NCBI GenBank assembly: GCA_965207385.1 | Contig: CBDBLZ010000021.1 | Location: 558,001-622,000 of the forward strand | Source of the DNA: CAZXEU01 sp965207385 | GTDB taxonomy: Bacteria > Bacteroidota > Rhodothermia > Rhodothermales > Bin80 | Length of the DNA: 64,000 nt | Reading direction: 5' to 3' | In this document: one piece after another, positions 7,279-16,351 of the stretch | How positions within the stretch are numbered: position 1 is the stretch's first letter | Layout of the letters: every line of letters starts with the position of its first letter | The notes under the pieces: model-generated | Databases searched by the model: none | Told to the model about the DNA's origin: nothing | The model's input: only the letters and a program-made list of their open reading frames with translations | Made by a program: the position numbers and the translations under genes

Positions 7279-9195
7279 ATGAGTGACTATCGCGCCTCCA
7301 ATATTCAGGTGATGGAGGGCCTGGAGGCCGTTCGCAAGCGTCCCGCGATGTACATCGGCGACGTGGGCTTCCGGGGTCTTCACCATTTGGTCTACGAAGT
7401 GGTTGACAACTCCATTGACGAGGCCCTGGCGGGGTACTGCAACAAGATCGAGGTATTTCTCAATGAAGACGGATCGGTCCGTGTAATCGACGACGGGCGC
7501 GGCATTCCCGTAGGCCAGCATCCGAAGGTGGGACGTCCGGCGCTTGAGGTCGTCATGACAATGCTGCACGCCGGTGGGAAATTTGACAAGGACAGCTACA
7601 AGGTATCGGGAGGCTTGCACGGTGTGGGGGTTTCCTGCGTGAATGCGCTCTCGGCGTGGCTCGTCGCGACCGTTCGCCGCAGCGGGTACCTTTGGGAGCA
7701 GCGCTACAAGCGCGGTGTGCCTGCCACAGATGTTGAGCGCAAGCGGGCACTTGCCAAAGATGAGCATTCGGGAACGGAAATCCGGTTTCTGCCCGACAAG
7801 ACGGTATTCAGTATATCCGAATTCCGTTTTGATACGCTGGCAGACAGGCTCCGCGAGCTGGCTTACCTGAACGCCAATGTCCTGATTGCTCTGGAGGACC
7901 GGAGAGAACGCGAAGCAGAGCGGGAGGAGTACCACTTCCAGGGAGGAATCCGCGAATTCGTCGTGTACCTTGATGAGGCCCGAACGCCCGTCCAGGAAGA
8001 AATCATCCATATCTGCAACGAAGAGGCCACAGTCGAAGTGGCGATGCGCTACAACTCGGGATTCTCGTCGAACGTGCTGAGCTTTGTCAACAATATCAAT
8101 ACGCACGAGGGCGGAACGCACATTTCCGGATTCCGCAGGGCGCTTACGAGGACCCTTAAGCAATATGCCGAGCGCAGCAATTTGCTGAAGAACTTCAAAG
8201 GCGACCTGTCTGGCGACGATTTCCGGGAAGGGTTAACCGCCGTGTTGTCGGTTAAGGTGGCCGAGCCCCAGTTCGAAGGTCAGACCAAGACAAAGTTGGG
8301 CAATTCCGAGGTCCAGGGAATGGTCGAGGGTGTCGTCGCAGAGCAGCTGGGGGTTTGGCTCGAAGATCATCCGGCGGAGGCGAAGCGTGTCGTGGACAAG
8401 GTCATGCTGGCCGCGCAGGCCAGAATGGCTGCTAGGAAGGCACGCGAGCTGGTTCAGAGAAAGAATGCCTTTGGCACGGGGGGCCTTCCCGGCAAGCTCG
8501 CAGATTGCGCGTCGAGGAACCCGGAGGAGTGTGAACTCTACCTGGTTGAGGGAGATTCTGCCGGTGGTTCGGCCAAGCAGGCGCGCGACAGGCACTTCCA
8601 GGCAATCTTACCACTCAGGGGAAAGATCCTCAACGTGGAAAAGGCACGGCTTGATCGTGTGCTGGGCAACGAGGAGATCAAAAACATCATTACCGCGCTC
8701 GGAACCGGAATTGCTACCGGCGGCGGTGATTTCGATCATGGGCGGCTGCGCTACCACAAGATCCTCGTCATGACCGACGCCGATGTCGACGGTGCCCACA
8801 TCCGAACACTTCTCTTGACCTTCTTTTATCGCCATCTCCAACCCCTGGTGGAACTGGGCAACATTTACATTGCATTACCTCCCCTTTATCGTGCCAAGCA
8901 TGGCGCTGCGGAGCGCTACTGCTGGTCCGAGACGGATCTGCAGGCAGCAGTAGCGGAAATGCAATCGGTTCGTCGTGGCAAGGTCTCTATTCAGCGTTAC
9001 AAGGGTCTAGGAGAAATGAACCCCCGGCAGCTCTGGGATACGACCATGGATCCTGCCACGCGAAAGCTGCAGCGAGTGACCATAGAAGACGCTGCTGCTG
9101 CTGACCGCATTTTCTCGACGCTCATGGGAGATGCGGTCGAGCCTCGACGCAGGTTCATCGAACGCAATGCCAAGTATGCGACGATAGATGTTTGA
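7279..9195 (+). CDS. gyrB: DNA gyrase subunit B
   Basis: ATPase subunit of type IIA topoisomerase, introducing negative supercoils with GyrA. The 638-residue protein shows the GHKL ATPase features (VVDNSIDEALAG, DDGRGIPV, GGLHGVGVSCVNAL), the transducer domain and the TOPRIM domain (LVEGDSAGGSAKQARDR, then MTDADVDGAHIRTLL). It ends with the typical C-terminus (YKGLGEMNP, LMGDAVEPRRRFIERNA). Length and the lack of an insertion fit short GyrB; ParE is less likely because of the GyrB-type C-terminal motif. The gene lies 34 bp after the tnpB element's right end, so the insertion separates it from hflX and probably altered its leader. Its stop overlaps the TTG start of the next gene. Confidence 0.95.
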   Translation: MSDYRASNIQVMEGLEAVRKRPAMYIGDVGFRGLHHLVYEVVDNSIDEALAGYCNKIEVFLNEDGSVRVIDDGRGIPVGQHPKVGRPALEVVMTMLHAGGKFDKDSYKVSGGLHGVGVSCVNALSAWLVATVRRSGYLWEQRYKRGVPATDVERKRALAKDEHSGTEIRFLPDKTVFSISEFRFDTLADRLRELAYLNANVLIALEDRREREAEREEYHFQGGIREFVVYLDEARTPVQEEIIHICNEEATVEVAMRYNSGFSSNVLSFVNNINTHEGGTHISGFRRALTRTLKQYAERSNLLKNFKGDLSGDDFREGLTAVLSVKVAEPQFEGQTKTKLGNSEVQGMVEGVVAEQLGVWLEDHPAEAKRVVDKVMLAAQARMAARKARELVQRKNAFGTGGLPGKLADCASRNPEECELYLVEGDSAGGSAKQARDRHFQAILPLRGKILNVEKARLDRVLGNEEIKNIITALGTGIATGGGDFDHGRLRYHKILVMTDADVDGAHIRTLLLTFFYRHLQPLVELGNIYIALPPLYRAKHGAAERYCWSETDLQAAVAEMQSVRRGKVSIQRYKGLGEMNPRQLWDTTMDPATRKLQRVTIEDAAAADRIFSTLMGDAVEPRRRFIERNAKYATIDV

Positions 9196-10151
9196 AACAG
9201 GTGACCGGCACTTCCAAGCCTGACGTAAGCCTCGTTATACCGGTTTACGAAGAGGTGAATTCGCTGCAGCCGCTGGCGAAGGAGATTCGCGATGCGTGCG
9301 AGGCGGCCTCACTCGAATTCGAAGCCTGGTTCGTAGATGACGGCTCGCGTGATGGCTCGTGGAGCGCCATAGAATCGATCCACCGGACGGACGCCCGCTT
9401 CCGCGGGCTGCGGTTGCAGCGCAATTTTGGCAAGAGTGCCGCTCTTGCCGCCGGATTCGAGCGCGCCAGAGGTCGATGCGTTGTGACGATGGATGCGGAC
9501 TTACAGGACGACCCCGCGGAGATAGCGGGCCTAGTGTCCAAGATCGGCGAGGGTTTCGATCTGGTCAGCGGCTGGAAGGTGTCGCGCAAGGACCCCTGGA
9601 GCAAGACCGCTCCGAGCCGGCTCTTCAACTTCGTGACGCGCATTGTTTCCGGTATCCGTTTGCACGATTTCAATTGCGGCCTGAAGGCCTACAGGCTTGA
9701 AGTGGTGCAGTCGCTGCGCCTGTACGGGGAAATGCACCGCTATCTGCCACTGTTGGTGAAATGGGCGGGATTTGGCCGGATCACCGAAAAGCCGGTGGCA
9801 CACCGTCCCCGGCGGTTCGGGCAGTCGAAGTTTGGCGCGGAGCGGTACGTACGCGGCTTTCTGGATTTGTTGACGATCCTGTTTCTGATCCGCTTCGGAG
9901 CCCGGCCCATGCATTTCTTCGGGACGTTGGGTCTAGCCGCATTTCTGGGCGGATTCATGATCAGTCTTTGGCTGACCGTGAGCAAGGTCGTGTACGGAAA
10001 CCCCGTCGGTGACCGTCCAATGTTGCTGCTGGGCACCCTGCTGATCGTCGTGGGCGTTCAGACCTTCTGCACGGGGTTCCTGGCGGACCTTATGAATCGC
10101 AAGCGAATGGAGGAGCGAGTGCCGTATCGCATTGCAGCCGTTCTGGACTAG
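9192..10151 (+). CDS. GT2 glycosyltransferase, GtrB/DPM1-like
   Basis: Likely transfers a sugar from a nucleotide sugar to a polyprenyl phosphate at the inner membrane. The family-2 catalytic domain (residues 10-235) has VSLVIPVYEE, VDDGSRDGS, the metal-binding DADLQDDP and a FGQSKFG motif. Two membrane segments follow (about 235-262 and 272-300), as in GtrB, ArnC and bacterial DPM1 homologues. The start is a TTG overlapping the gyrB stop (TTGA); a GTG at 9201 is the alternative. It heads a small group with a GT4 glycosyltransferase and a membrane-anchored methyltransferase, suggesting joint work on an envelope glycolipid or polysaccharide. The donor sugar cannot be read from sequence. Confidence 0.88.
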   Translation: MKQVTGTSKPDVSLVIPVYEEVNSLQPLAKEIRDACEAASLEFEAWFVDDGSRDGSWSAIESIHRTDARFRGLRLQRNFGKSAALAAGFERARGRCVVTMDADLQDDPAEIAGLVSKIGEGFDLVSGWKVSRKDPWSKTAPSRLFNFVTRIVSGIRLHDFNCGLKAYRLEVVQSLRLYGEMHRYLPLLVKWAGFGRITEKPVAHRPRRFGQSKFGAERYVRGFLDLLTILFLIRFGARPMHFFGTLGLAAFLGGFMISLWLTVSKVVYGNPVGDRPMLLLGTLLIVVGVQTFCTGFLADLMNRKRMEERVPYRIAAVLD

Positions 10152-10174
10152 CGGCGGAAGGCAGGGCCTTATTC

Positions 10175-11290
10175 ATGGAAAGCAGGCGGTTCGCTCTTGT
10201 CGGTCCCTTCTATCCGTACCGCGGCGGCATTGCCCATTTTTCCGAAAACCTGTGCACTGGGCTTCGCCGGCGGGGTCACCAGGTTCTGCCGGTTACATTC
10301 AAGCGCCAGTATCCTGGCTGGTTGTTTCCAGGCCAATCGCAGCTGGAGCCAGCGCCTGTTTCAGAATCCGGCAACGCACTCAGGTTGCTAGATACGCTGA
10401 ATCCGGTCACATGGGAGCAGGCTGCGCGGCGGATTGCCGGTTGTGACGGCGCGGTCTTTCAACACTGGCTGCCGCTGATGGCCCCGCCGCTTGCATACGT
10501 GGCCAGGCGCACGGCCTGCCGGTCGGTAGTGGTTGCTCACAATGTGTTTGGGCACGAAAGGCGCCCTGGAGACCGCTTGCTGGTTCGCATGCTGCTGGGC
10601 GCGGCAGACGGCCTGCTCGCACTGTCCGAGAGCGTAAAGACGGAGATTGTGCAGCTCGGCATCCAGGCTCCGGTAGGGGTCGCACCACATCCCGTGTACG
10701 AGTCATTCGGCTCGGCCCCGACAAGGTCCGAGGCGCGGCGGGCGCTCGCACTCGACGAGAATGGACCAGTCCTCCTCTTTTTCGGTTTTGTCCGCAAGTA
10801 CAAGGGACTTGAAACACTGCTGCGAAGCCTGCCGGCAGCCGTAGCCGCCGTGCCGGGGCTGCGTTTGCTGGTCGCGGGGGAATTTTACGATGACGCCGCG
10901 CCCTATTACGCCCTAATGGACAGCCTTGGAGTCCGCAATTGCGTAGAGGTAGATGCCAGGTACATTCCCTCGGAGCTGGTGGGCACTTATTTCCGTGCCG
11001 CAGATGTGGTCGTGCAGCCGTATCAGTCGGCGACGCAGAGCGGCGTGGCCCAGATCGCGTACCATTTCGGCACGCCCATAATCACGACGGACGTCGGCGG
11101 CCTGGCTGAGATGGTGCCGGACGGAAAGGCCGGGCTCGTCGTGCCTCCGGAGGATCCTGATGCCTTGGCCGCAGCCATAGTCCGATATTTTGTGGAGGAT
11201 CTTGGGCCGGTCCTGGCCGAAGGGGCCCGAAATGAAGGGCGCAGGAACAGCTGGGACTACCTGTGCGAAGTCCTGGAATCGCTGGCATAG
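10175..11290 (+). CDS. GT4-family glycosyltransferase
   Basis: 371-residue cytoplasmic GT-B fold enzyme. The N-terminal domain opens with LVGPFYPYRGGIAHFSENL, the usual glycine-rich acceptor-side loop. The C-terminal domain (from about residue 195) has LLFFGFVRKYKGLETLL and a donor-binding end motif with PIITTDVGGLAEMV and GLVVPPEDPDALA. The glutamate that usually closes the GT4 EX7E motif is not clearly matched (residues read VQPYQSATQSGV), a pattern also met in some active GT4 enzymes. It lies 23 bp after the GT2 gene and 2 bp before the methyltransferase gene. Acceptor and sugar are unknown. Confidence 0.85.
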   Translation: MESRRFALVGPFYPYRGGIAHFSENLCTGLRRRGHQVLPVTFKRQYPGWLFPGQSQLEPAPVSESGNALRLLDTLNPVTWEQAARRIAGCDGAVFQHWLPLMAPPLAYVARRTACRSVVVAHNVFGHERRPGDRLLVRMLLGAADGLLALSESVKTEIVQLGIQAPVGVAPHPVYESFGSAPTRSEARRALALDENGPVLLFFGFVRKYKGLETLLRSLPAAVAAVPGLRLLVAGEFYDDAAPYYALMDSLGVRNCVEVDARYIPSELVGTYFRAADVVVQPYQSATQSGVAQIAYHFGTPIITTDVGGLAEMVPDGKAGLVVPPEDPDALAAAIVRYFVEDLGPVLAEGARNEGRRNSWDYLCEVLESLA

Positions 11291-11292
11291 CC

Positions 11293-12123
11293 ATGGACTA
11301 CGATCCCGTCAAGGACCGGTTGCTTGCCCTGATCAGGGGCCGGCCGCTGCTGCAGAAGCTTTTTTTCGCGGCGCTGCACCTGCTCTTCTTGCGTGCATGG
11401 TACGTGCGAAAGACGCTTCGCCGGTGGTTACCGAACAGGGCTCGCGTGCTGGATGCGGGCACCGGGTTTGGCCAATACGCATACTTCGTGGCGCGTGCGT
11501 TTCCGGACTCGGAAATTGTCGCAGTTGACATCAAGGCAGATTATCTCGAGCAGGCGCGGCAGTTTTTTGACGGCAACCCTGTCGCCCGGCGGGTCACTTT
11601 TGTCCTTGACGATGTCACAAGACTGGCCACTGCCGGACCCTTTGACTGTATTCTGGCCGTTGACGTGCTGGAACATATTCGGGATGACGCCTCGGTGCTG
11701 GACAGTTTTGCGAACGTCTTGAGACCCGGCGGCATTGTCATCATTAGCACCCCCTCGGACCAGGGAGGCTCGGATGCGGTCATTGAAGGCGCCGGCGGTT
11801 TCATCGGAGAGCACGTTCGTGCCGGATATGGACGGTCGGAACTGGAGCGGAAGCTCTGCCAGGCAGGCCTAACGGTCGAGCAATCGTGCTATACGTACGG
11901 GCCACCAGGATCGCTAGCGTGGCGTCTGCTCATCAAGGTGCCCATGCGGGCCCTGGGCACGTCTCTGGCAAGCCTTGTCTTGCTGCCGGCCTATTATGCA
12001 TTGATACTGCCCCTGGGAATCGCACTGCACTGGCTCGACGTGCGTCGTGTAAACCGGGTTGGCACCGGACTGTTGATGGTTGGCAGCAAACCCGGCGTTG
12101 CCGAAGACGAAATTGCGCAGTAA
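11293..12123 (+). CDS. SAM-dependent methyltransferase, membrane-anchored
   Basis: 276-residue class I methyltransferase. Motif I is LDAGTGFGQYAYFVA (about residue 50), an acidic VAVDIK closes the second strand, and motif IV region reads ILAVDVLEHIRDD, typical of the Methyltransf_11/25 group. A hydrophobic C-terminal stretch (about 215-250) probably anchors it to the membrane. The ATG at 11293 is two bases after the upstream GT4 stop, so the three envelope genes form one operon. A lipid-linked sugar or quinone-like lipid could be the substrate; the neighbours favour a glycan. Eighty bases separate it from pyrG. Confidence 0.82.
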   Translation: MDYDPVKDRLLALIRGRPLLQKLFFAALHLLFLRAWYVRKTLRRWLPNRARVLDAGTGFGQYAYFVARAFPDSEIVAVDIKADYLEQARQFFDGNPVARRVTFVLDDVTRLATAGPFDCILAVDVLEHIRDDASVLDSFANVLRPGGIVIISTPSDQGGSDAVIEGAGGFIGEHVRAGYGRSELERKLCQAGLTVEQSCYTYGPPGSLAWRLLIKVPMRALGTSLASLVLLPAYYALILPLGIALHWLDVRRVNRVGTGLLMVGSKPGVAEDEIAQ

Positions 12124-12203
12124 ATTTGAACTGCCTCTCTGCTTCCGCCTAGTACGTTAGCTGCCGTTTCTGGGTCGCCCCGCGAGCGCAAAAAGCGACT
12201 GTC

Positions 12204-13898
12204 TTGTCCACAAAGTTTGTATTTGTTACCGGCGGCGTTTCTTCCTCTCTGGGCAAAGGTATCTTCTGCGCTTCGCTGGGCAGAATCCTGGAGGACCGGC
12301 AGCTGCGCGTGACGATTCAGAAGCTCGATCCCTATATAAATGTGGATCCGGGCACGATGAATCCGTACGAGCACGGGGAAGTCTACGTGACGGAAGATGG
12401 CGCCGAGACCGATCTTGATCTTGGCCACTACGAGCGGTTCCTGGGAATTGCGACCAGTCAGGCAAACAATGTCACGACTGGCCGTGTGTACAGCGAGGTC
12501 ATCACGAAGGAGCGGGCCGGCGACTATCTCGGCAAGACGGTTCAGGTCGTTCCTCACATTATCGATGAAATCAAGCGCTGTATCCTCGCTCTGGCCGACT
12601 CCGGTGAATACGACGTCGTACTGGCGGAAATCGGGGGCACCGTGGGTGACATCGAGAGCCAGCCGTACCTGGAGGCCATTCGGCAGTTGCGATATGAACT
12701 GGGCCCGGGCAATACGCTAAGCGCGCACCTGACGCTGGTACCATACCTGGCCGCGGCGGGCGAGCTCAAGAGCAAGCCGACGCAGCATTCGGTCAAGACG
12801 TTGCTGTCCTATGGCCTGCAGCCGGATTTGTTGGTTTGCAGGACGGAAATGCCGCTCGACGGGGATTTGCGCCGCAAGATTGCCTTGTTCTGCAATGTGG
12901 AGCTACGGGCAGTAATTGAGGCGCTGGACGCGGAGACGATCTACGAAGTGCCGGTATTGCTGGAAGAGCAGGGCGTGGGAACTCTGGTGCTGGACCGCCT
13001 GGATCTGTCTGCAACGACCGGGCCCGGTCTGGCCGAATGGCACGCGTTTGTGGAGCGGGTCAAGAATCCGGAAGTGAGGGTGCGCATCGCCCTAGTGGGC
13101 AAGTATGTAGAGCACCAGGATGCCTACAAGTCTATTTCCGAAAGCTTCATACTGGCTGGCGCCGAGTGCGGTGTATGCGTCGATGTGGAGTACATCCGCT
13201 CAGACCAGGTAACGCCCGAGAATGCGCCTTCCATGTTCGAGGGTATTTCCGGCATCCTCGTTGCTCCCGGTTTTGGCAGCCGCGGCATAAACGGCAAGAT
13301 CGCGGCTGCGGGCTTCGCGCGACGCAATGACGTGCCGTTTTTTGGCATTTGCCTCGGACTGCAGTGTGCCATCGTGGAATTTGCACGCAGTGTTTGCGAC
13401 TGGCAGGAGGCGCATTCCACGGAATTCAACCCGGATTCGCCGCATCCGGTTATCGACATAATGGAGGACCAGAAGCTGATTTCCGACATGGGGGGGACCA
13501 TGCGGCTGGGTGCATATTCCTGCAGGCTGAAGCAGGGTTCCCGCGTTCATGAGATCTATGGAGTGTCCGAGGTTCGGGAACGGCACCGGCATCGCTACGA
13601 GGTCAACAATGGACTGCTCGGCGCGCTGGAGGCGAAGGGTCTTGAGGTTGTCGGTGTGAACCCGGAGCGTGACCTTGTCGAGATTGTCGAGCTGCCGGGC
13701 AAGCGCTGGTTCGTGGGCGTTCAGTTTCATCCCGAATACCGATCCATTGTAGGCCGTCCCCATCCATTGTTCTTGTCCTTTGTCGAGGCGTGTGTAGCGT
13801 ATGCGGGCATTAGGCCAACACAGCACGAATTGCGGCAGGAGCGTGCCAGCCGGCTGGCTGAAGTGGTAGGCAGCGAATTACCGCTTCCGGCCGGGTAG
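12204..13898 (+). CDS. pyrG: CTP synthase
   Basis: Makes CTP from UTP, ATP and glutamine. The 564-residue protein has the N-terminal synthetase domain (FVTGGVSSSLGKG, KLDPYINVDPGTMNP, EIGGTVGDIESQ) and the C-terminal class I glutamine amidotransferase domain. The nucleophile cysteine lies in FFGICLGLQ and the His/Glu pair in VQFHPEYRS. The only start that gives the conserved N-terminus is the TTG at 12204. A stretch of about 25 residues after the catalytic domain (EVVGSELPLPAG end) is a normal variable tail. No attenuator like that of Firmicutes pyrG was seen in its short leader. It is the last gene before the long non-coding region ahead of mraZ. Confidence 0.97.
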   Translation: MSTKFVFVTGGVSSSLGKGIFCASLGRILEDRQLRVTIQKLDPYINVDPGTMNPYEHGEVYVTEDGAETDLDLGHYERFLGIATSQANNVTTGRVYSEVITKERAGDYLGKTVQVVPHIIDEIKRCILALADSGEYDVVLAEIGGTVGDIESQPYLEAIRQLRYELGPGNTLSAHLTLVPYLAAAGELKSKPTQHSVKTLLSYGLQPDLLVCRTEMPLDGDLRRKIALFCNVELRAVIEALDAETIYEVPVLLEEQGVGTLVLDRLDLSATTGPGLAEWHAFVERVKNPEVRVRIALVGKYVEHQDAYKSISESFILAGAECGVCVDVEYIRSDQVTPENAPSMFEGISGILVAPGFGSRGINGKIAAAGFARRNDVPFFGICLGLQCAIVEFARSVCDWQEAHSTEFNPDSPHPVIDIMEDQKLISDMGGTMRLGAYSCRLKQGSRVHEIYGVSEVRERHRHRYEVNNGLLGALEAKGLEVVGVNPERDLVEIVELPGKRWFVGVQFHPEYRSIVGRPHPLFLSFVEACVAYAGIRPTQHELRQERASRLAEVVGSELPLPAG

Positions 13899-14400
13899 GG
13901 AATGCCGCTGCGACATTTCTTCTACCGTCGCGGACCACAGCGGACTGTTCCTCATCGCTACCATAGAGGCTTCGGACCGTAGCGTTCAACTGACCAGAGA
14001 GCCGGAAGGGAAGCCTTGCTCTGGTTCGAAATCCCGCACACAAAGAGCCACCTTGCTGCCGCCATCGCTGTGTGGCTGCTTCTTTCTTGCACCGGGCGGC
14101 CTAAGCCCGGAGTTGCGCCGGGGCTGCCACATCGGGCGCGTTGAGCCGGACAGTACCGTGCCCGGTCTTTCCCCCGTGGATGCAGCATAGCGCAGCGCCT
14201 GATCTCCGGGTTGGCAAGTGCACGGCAGACGCTGCAAGTCCGGCGAAGAGCGCATCGGCGGTGCAAACTGGATCACGGGAAGAGCTTGATTGGCCGCGGC
14301 AGGGCTCCTTTGGTTCATGCCCGTTGAAAATGCCGGAGTTGTGACTTCGGCGTGCCTTTTGGTGGTAAGTGGACCCCGGAAGGCGCCCTGAATGGCACTA
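13899..14400 (+). other. Long non-coding region between pyrG and mraZ
   Basis: No frame here has a recognisable product or gene-like composition. It contains a stem CCGGGC/GCCCGG (14092-14097 with 14105-14110) that is not followed by a T-run. I looked for RNase P RNA, tmRNA, SRP RNA and tRNA signatures on both strands and found none. It may hold a long 5' leader for the division cluster or an unknown RNA. Confidence 0.5.
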
Positions 14401-14470
14401 TTGGGGGAATTGTGGCGAACAAAGCCCACAATTCCGTACCTTGGGGGGAACGTGGGGAAAAGTGGGGAAT
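14401..14470 (+). promoter_or_regulatory. MraZ operator array
   Basis: Three G-rich decamers stand in tandem: TTGGGGGGAA (14441-14450), CGTGGGGAAA (14451-14460) and AGTGGGGAAT (14461-14470). Two related units, TTGGGGGAAT and TGTGGCGAAC, lie at 14401-14420. MraZ is known to bind TGGGN/GTGGG-type repeats spaced by one helical turn upstream of its own gene, and this array ends 30 bp before mraZ. Autoregulation of the division cluster is the likely role. Confidence 0.7.
14406..14435 (+). repeat. Perfect 10-bp inverted repeat beside the MraZ boxes
   Basis: GGAATTGTGG (14406-14415) is the exact reverse complement of CCACAATTCC (14426-14435), with a 10-base spacer. It overlaps the two outer MraZ-like units. 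It could be an extra operator or a hairpin in the leader; no T-run follows, so it is not a standard terminator. Confidence 0.6.
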
Positions 14471-14500
14471 TAATTCTTACCGGATTAGCTTTCTGGCTAC

Positions 14501-14947
14501 ATGGGAGGCTTCAAGGGACAGGCTACGTATTCGGTTGACGCGAAGGGTCGTGTAGCGATTCCGGCTAAGATGCGTGCATTGCTCGGTCCTGAGGCGCAAA
14601 GCACGTTTACCGTCACGCGCGGCTTCGAGAAATGCATATTCGCTTACCCTCTCAATACGTGGAAATTGGCCGTAGAGGAGAAAATCGGGGAACTGAATCC
14701 ATATTCCAGGGAGGCACGGGCGTTTACGCGTCGCATCATGATGTGGGCCGAGGAGCTTGTGTTGGACCGGCAAGGGCGACTGGCCTTGCCCAGGCCACTT
14801 CTGGAATACGCCGCGGTCATGGGACGGGTCCAGATTCTGGGTGCATACGATCACATAGAAATCTGGAATCCCGAAACGCTGGAGGCATACCTCGAAGCGG
14901 AACCCTTGGACTACGAAACCCTTGCGGCGCGCGTCATGGGAGAATGA
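14501..14947 (+). CDS. mraZ: Transcriptional regulator MraZ
   Basis: First gene of the division and cell-wall cluster; a ring-forming DNA-binding protein with two AbrB-like SpoVT folds that controls the cluster's promoter. The 148-residue protein starts MGGFKGQATYSVDAKGRVAIP, giving the first DxKGR motif near residue 14, and the second motif is DRQGRLALP near residue 90. Length matches the family. The operator array 30-100 bp upstream supports autoregulation. The stop TGA overlaps the ATG of rsmH. Confidence 0.95.
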   Translation: MGGFKGQATYSVDAKGRVAIPAKMRALLGPEAQSTFTVTRGFEKCIFAYPLNTWKLAVEEKIGELNPYSREARAFTRRIMMWAEELVLDRQGRLALPRPLLEYAAVMGRVQILGAYDHIEIWNPETLEAYLEAEPLDYETLAARVMGE

Positions 14948-15894
14948 TGCAGGAAGAGTCGTATGCGACGGCCTTTCACGCGCCTGTTCTTTGCCATACT
15001 GTCTTGGACTTGCTGGTATCCGACCCCGCTGGTCTGTACGTAGACGCAACCGTGGGTGGCGGCGGGCACAGCTGTGCTTTGCTCGAATATCTTGACAAGG
15101 CCGGCACCGTGATCGGGGTGGACCGGGATGGGGATGCTGTCGCAGTTTCGACGCAACGCCTGTCTGACGAGATTGCGACAGGTCGCCTGCGGATCCTCCA
15201 TGCAGCATTCGGAGACCTGGAACACCTGCTTGCTTCCGAAGGAGTCTCTTGCGTGGACGGCATACTCGTGGATCTGGGCATCTCGTCGCACCAATTGGAC
15301 TCGTCAGAACGGGGCTTCAGCTACCGCCTGGACGGTCCTCTGGACATGCGCATGGACACGCGTCATGGGACGCAAGGACTGCGCATCGTCAATCAGTGGA
15401 CCGTTTCGAACCTGCGCAAGCTGCTGGCACAGTACGGCGAAGAGCCGGCTGCCGGTCGCATTGCGAGAGCCATCGTGCATGCGCGCCCGCTCCGAACTAC
15501 GCTCGAATTGGCAGGGGTAGTCGAGAGTGCAGTGGCGGGGCGGGCTGCTGCGAAAGTGCTGTCGCGGACGTTCCAGGCCATAAGGATTGCCGTCAATGAT
15601 GAGCTCGGGCAACTGGAGCAGATCCTTAAGGCCGGTGAACGACTGGTTCGTACGGGAGGCCGGATGGTAGTGATCAGTTACCATTCACTCGAGGACCGCC
15701 GCGTAAAGCGCACGTTTCGCTACGGCAACTTGCGCGGTGAGGCTGTCCGCGATGCCTTCGGTACACCGCTCAAGCCCTGGCGAGAGTTGACAAGAAGGCC
15801 CATAAGGCCGACTCCGGCGGAAATAGCAGGCAATCCTCGTGCACGAAGCGCCCGACTCCGGGCAGCGGAGAGGTACCAGCCAGATCGTCCTTGA
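14944..15894 (+). CDS. rsmH: 16S rRNA m4C1402 methyltransferase RsmH
   Basis: SAM-dependent enzyme methylating N4 of C1402 in 16S rRNA (formerly MraW). The 316-residue protein has HAPVLCHTVLDLL near the N-terminus, the SAM motif VDATVGGGGHS, VDLGISSHQLD and the C-terminal VISYHSLEDRRVKR motif. The start is the ATG overlapping the mraZ stop; a second ATG follows at once (14947). An upstream in-frame extension over mraZ is a shadow and was not used. Its stop overlaps the TTG start of the ftsL-like gene. Confidence 0.95.
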   Translation: MMQEESYATAFHAPVLCHTVLDLLVSDPAGLYVDATVGGGGHSCALLEYLDKAGTVIGVDRDGDAVAVSTQRLSDEIATGRLRILHAAFGDLEHLLASEGVSCVDGILVDLGISSHQLDSSERGFSYRLDGPLDMRMDTRHGTQGLRIVNQWTVSNLRKLLAQYGEEPAAGRIARAIVHARPLRTTLELAGVVESAVAGRAAAKVLSRTFQAIRIAVNDELGQLEQILKAGERLVRTGGRMVVISYHSLEDRRVKRTFRYGNLRGEAVRDAFGTPLKPWRELTRRPIRPTPAEIAGNPRARSARLRAAERYQPDRP

Positions 15895-16340
15895 CAACGA
15901 ATCACTCACTCAACCATTTCACACTAGATCCCATGCGGCGATCTTCCGCGCCTCTCCCCGCCGGTAAGGGCGATGCCCGCCAGGGCAGGAATCCCGCCGG
16001 AGCGGCGGCTGGCATCCCGGAGATACAGCCCAGAGTGCCGGAGGCTACGGTTGAAACCGGGTTTCGCACTGTTTCGACGTTGCGGTTTGCCGCAATTCTG
16101 TCCGCGATCGCCGGAGCCGTGACCATATATATAGGGCATATCTATGCCACGCAGGACCTGCTCAACAGTCTCGAGCCTGTGCGACATGACAACCTCGAGT
16201 TACATCTGGAGCTGGATCGGTTGCGCGGCAAGCTGGAGGAGGTAACCGGTCCGTCCGTTATCTATCGCCGTGCAACGCAACTCGGTCTCCAGGAAGGCGG
16301 GCCATTCAATGCGACCATTCGCGTAGGCGCCACTCCGTAG
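15891..16340 (+). CDS. ftsL: FtsL-like division protein
   Basis: Small bitopic protein in the position of ftsL, between rsmH and ftsI. It has an N-terminal cytoplasmic part rich in Pro/Gly/Ala, one membrane segment (about residues 67-86, FAAILSAIAGAVTIYIGHIYA), then a short predicted coiled-coil (LEPVRHDNLELHLELDRLRGK). This is the FtsL/FtsB layout needed to activate FtsWI. Sequence identity to FtsL proteins is always low, so position and topology carry the call. The start may be the TTG at 15891 that overlaps the rsmH stop, or the ATG at 15933. Confidence 0.7.
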   Translation: MTTNHSLNHFTLDPMRRSSAPLPAGKGDARQGRNPAGAAAGIPEIQPRVPEATVETGFRTVSTLRFAAILSAIAGAVTIYIGHIYATQDLLNSLEPVRHDNLELHLELDRLRGKLEEVTGPSVIYRRATQLGLQEGGPFNATIRVGATP

Positions 16341-16351
16341 GAGGAACAGGT

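Noticed and set aside
14018..14036. GGTTCGAAATCCCGC resembling a tRNA T-loop
   Set aside because: The bases on each side do not form the five-base T-stem, and no other arms are found.
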